In this document: piece by piece, positions 6,103-6,475 of the stretch
Numbering within the stretch: the stretch's first letter is position 1
Layout: each line of letters starts with the position of its first letter
Origin: Legionellales bacterium
GTDB taxonomy: Bacteria; Pseudomonadota; Gammaproteobacteria; WLWR01
DNA length: 6,475 nt
Assembly (NCBI GenBank): GCA_012103495.1
Contig: WLWR01000103.1
Location: forward strand, 1-6,475
Direction: 5' to 3'
Translations under genes and position numbers: made by a program
The notes under the pieces: model-generated
Seen by the model: the letters and a program-made list of their open reading frames with translations, nothing else
Told to the model about the DNA's origin: nothing
Database searches by the model: none

Positions 6103-6133
6103 AGTATATACCCATTCCACCTCAAGATGCGAA
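6103..6133 (-). promoter_or_regulatory. Possible sigma-70 promoter for gltA
   Basis: On the - strand a TATATA(CT) box (6103-6110) lies about 52 nt before the gltA start codon. A weak -35 candidate, TTCGCA (6128-6133), is 17 nt upstream of TATATA. The -10 is good and the -35 is poor, so this may be an activator-dependent promoter or a chance match. No operator with a recognisable consensus was seen. Confidence 0.3.
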
Positions 6134-6268
6134 TTTTAAGCGCGCATTGAACAACATTTTGTGACGTCTCTCATGAAAAAAACACGGCAATCTATTATCC
6201 ACGGTAAGCTTAAAATTTGTGGCTTCAAGTACGATAGGTCTATCTTATCTCACCTCAAATAAAATGGT
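6134..6268. other. Intergenic leader upstream of gltA
   Basis: This is AT-rich and non-coding as far as can be seen. It contains an A-run (6176-6182), a GACGTC palindrome (6163-6168) and an AAGCTT-centred segment with weak CCAC/GTGG arms around 6199-6222. No convincing terminator, riboswitch or small RNA is recognisable. Confidence 0.4.
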
Positions 6269-6475
6269 TTAGACACGTAGATGATTTGTATTAATATCGG
6301 TGTTCATTACTGTAGATGATTCATTTGAATATTGGGCGCTATGAAAAAAACGCTGATTGCATGCCGTAGTGGTTTCACTGTGCAATGAGTTACTCGTTGT
6401 GAGTGATTCATCAACTTGGGCAAGATGAGCTTGTGAACGTTGTGTGTGGTAGTCTTTCAATTTTTGTGGCACATT
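6269..6475 (-). CDS. Unrecognised open frame, C-terminal part only (runs off the window)
   Basis: The - strand frame is open from the window edge to a stop at 6269, giving about 69 codons. A GTG at 6472 is one possible start, but the frame continues beyond it, so this may be the tail of a larger gene. The residues are strongly polar and rich in Ser, Thr, Asn, Gln and His (DESLTTSNSLHSETTTACNQ, then SNESSTVMNTDINTNHLRV). There is no hydrophobic segment and no motif I recognise. It lies upstream of gltA in the same direction, with about 217 bp between. The composition would suit a disordered C-terminal tail, or simply a chance open frame; no ribosome binding site or homology settles it. Confidence 0.3.
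   Translation of the reverse strand, partial: NVPQKLKDYHTQRSQAHLAQVDESLTTSNSLHSETTTACNQRFFHSAQYSNESSTVMNTDINTNHLRV

Noticed and set aside
6175..6190. Intrinsic terminator on the - strand (T-run after GCCGTG)
   Set aside because: The upstream CCGTG is a direct repeat, not an inverted one, so no stem precedes the T-run.

Overview
The window looks like a chromosomal stretch from a moderately AT-rich gammaproteobacterium. The hexameric-type citrate synthase, the ferrochelatase and the YadG/YadH-like ABC pair all read like gammaproteobacterial versions. The base composition and repeat content would fit a Legionellales/Coxiellaceae-like lineage, but that placement is impression only. No phage, plasmid, CRISPR, tRNA or rRNA genes are visible.

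Layout. At the left edge, the 3' end of a SulP-type anion transporter (1-372, + strand) converges on a complete EamA/DMT permease gene (488-1330, - strand). From about 1377 to 2035 there is a non-coding, repeat-dominated segment. It holds two arrays of a short palindromic element (1377-1485 and 1774-2035) on either side of a 5'-truncated ABC-F ATPase remnant (about 1484-1720). From 6051 down to 2045, four tightly packed genes on the - strand look like one operon: gltA (citrate synthase), a YadG-like ABC ATPase, a YadH-like ABC-2 permease, and hemH (ferrochelatase). The gap and overlaps between them are 11 nt, a short overlap, and a 4-nt ATGA overlap. The right end (6052-6475) holds the gltA leader and the tail of an unrecognised polar reading frame that runs off the window.

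How the genes work together. GltA feeds carbon into the TCA cycle, which supplies succinyl-CoA or glutamate precursors and electrons for respiration. HemH makes protoheme for cytochromes. The YadGH-like exporter between them has no known substrate, and its tight coupling to hemH is the main functional hint in the window. The most unusual material is the repeat segment. A 56-bp hairpin occurs in opposite orientations in the two arrays, with a compensatory base-pair change, and each arm appears to have been amplified separately (three left arms followed by five right arms in the second array). This looks like a REP/REPIN-type or other single-strand-mobilised element, but no transposase is present in the window.
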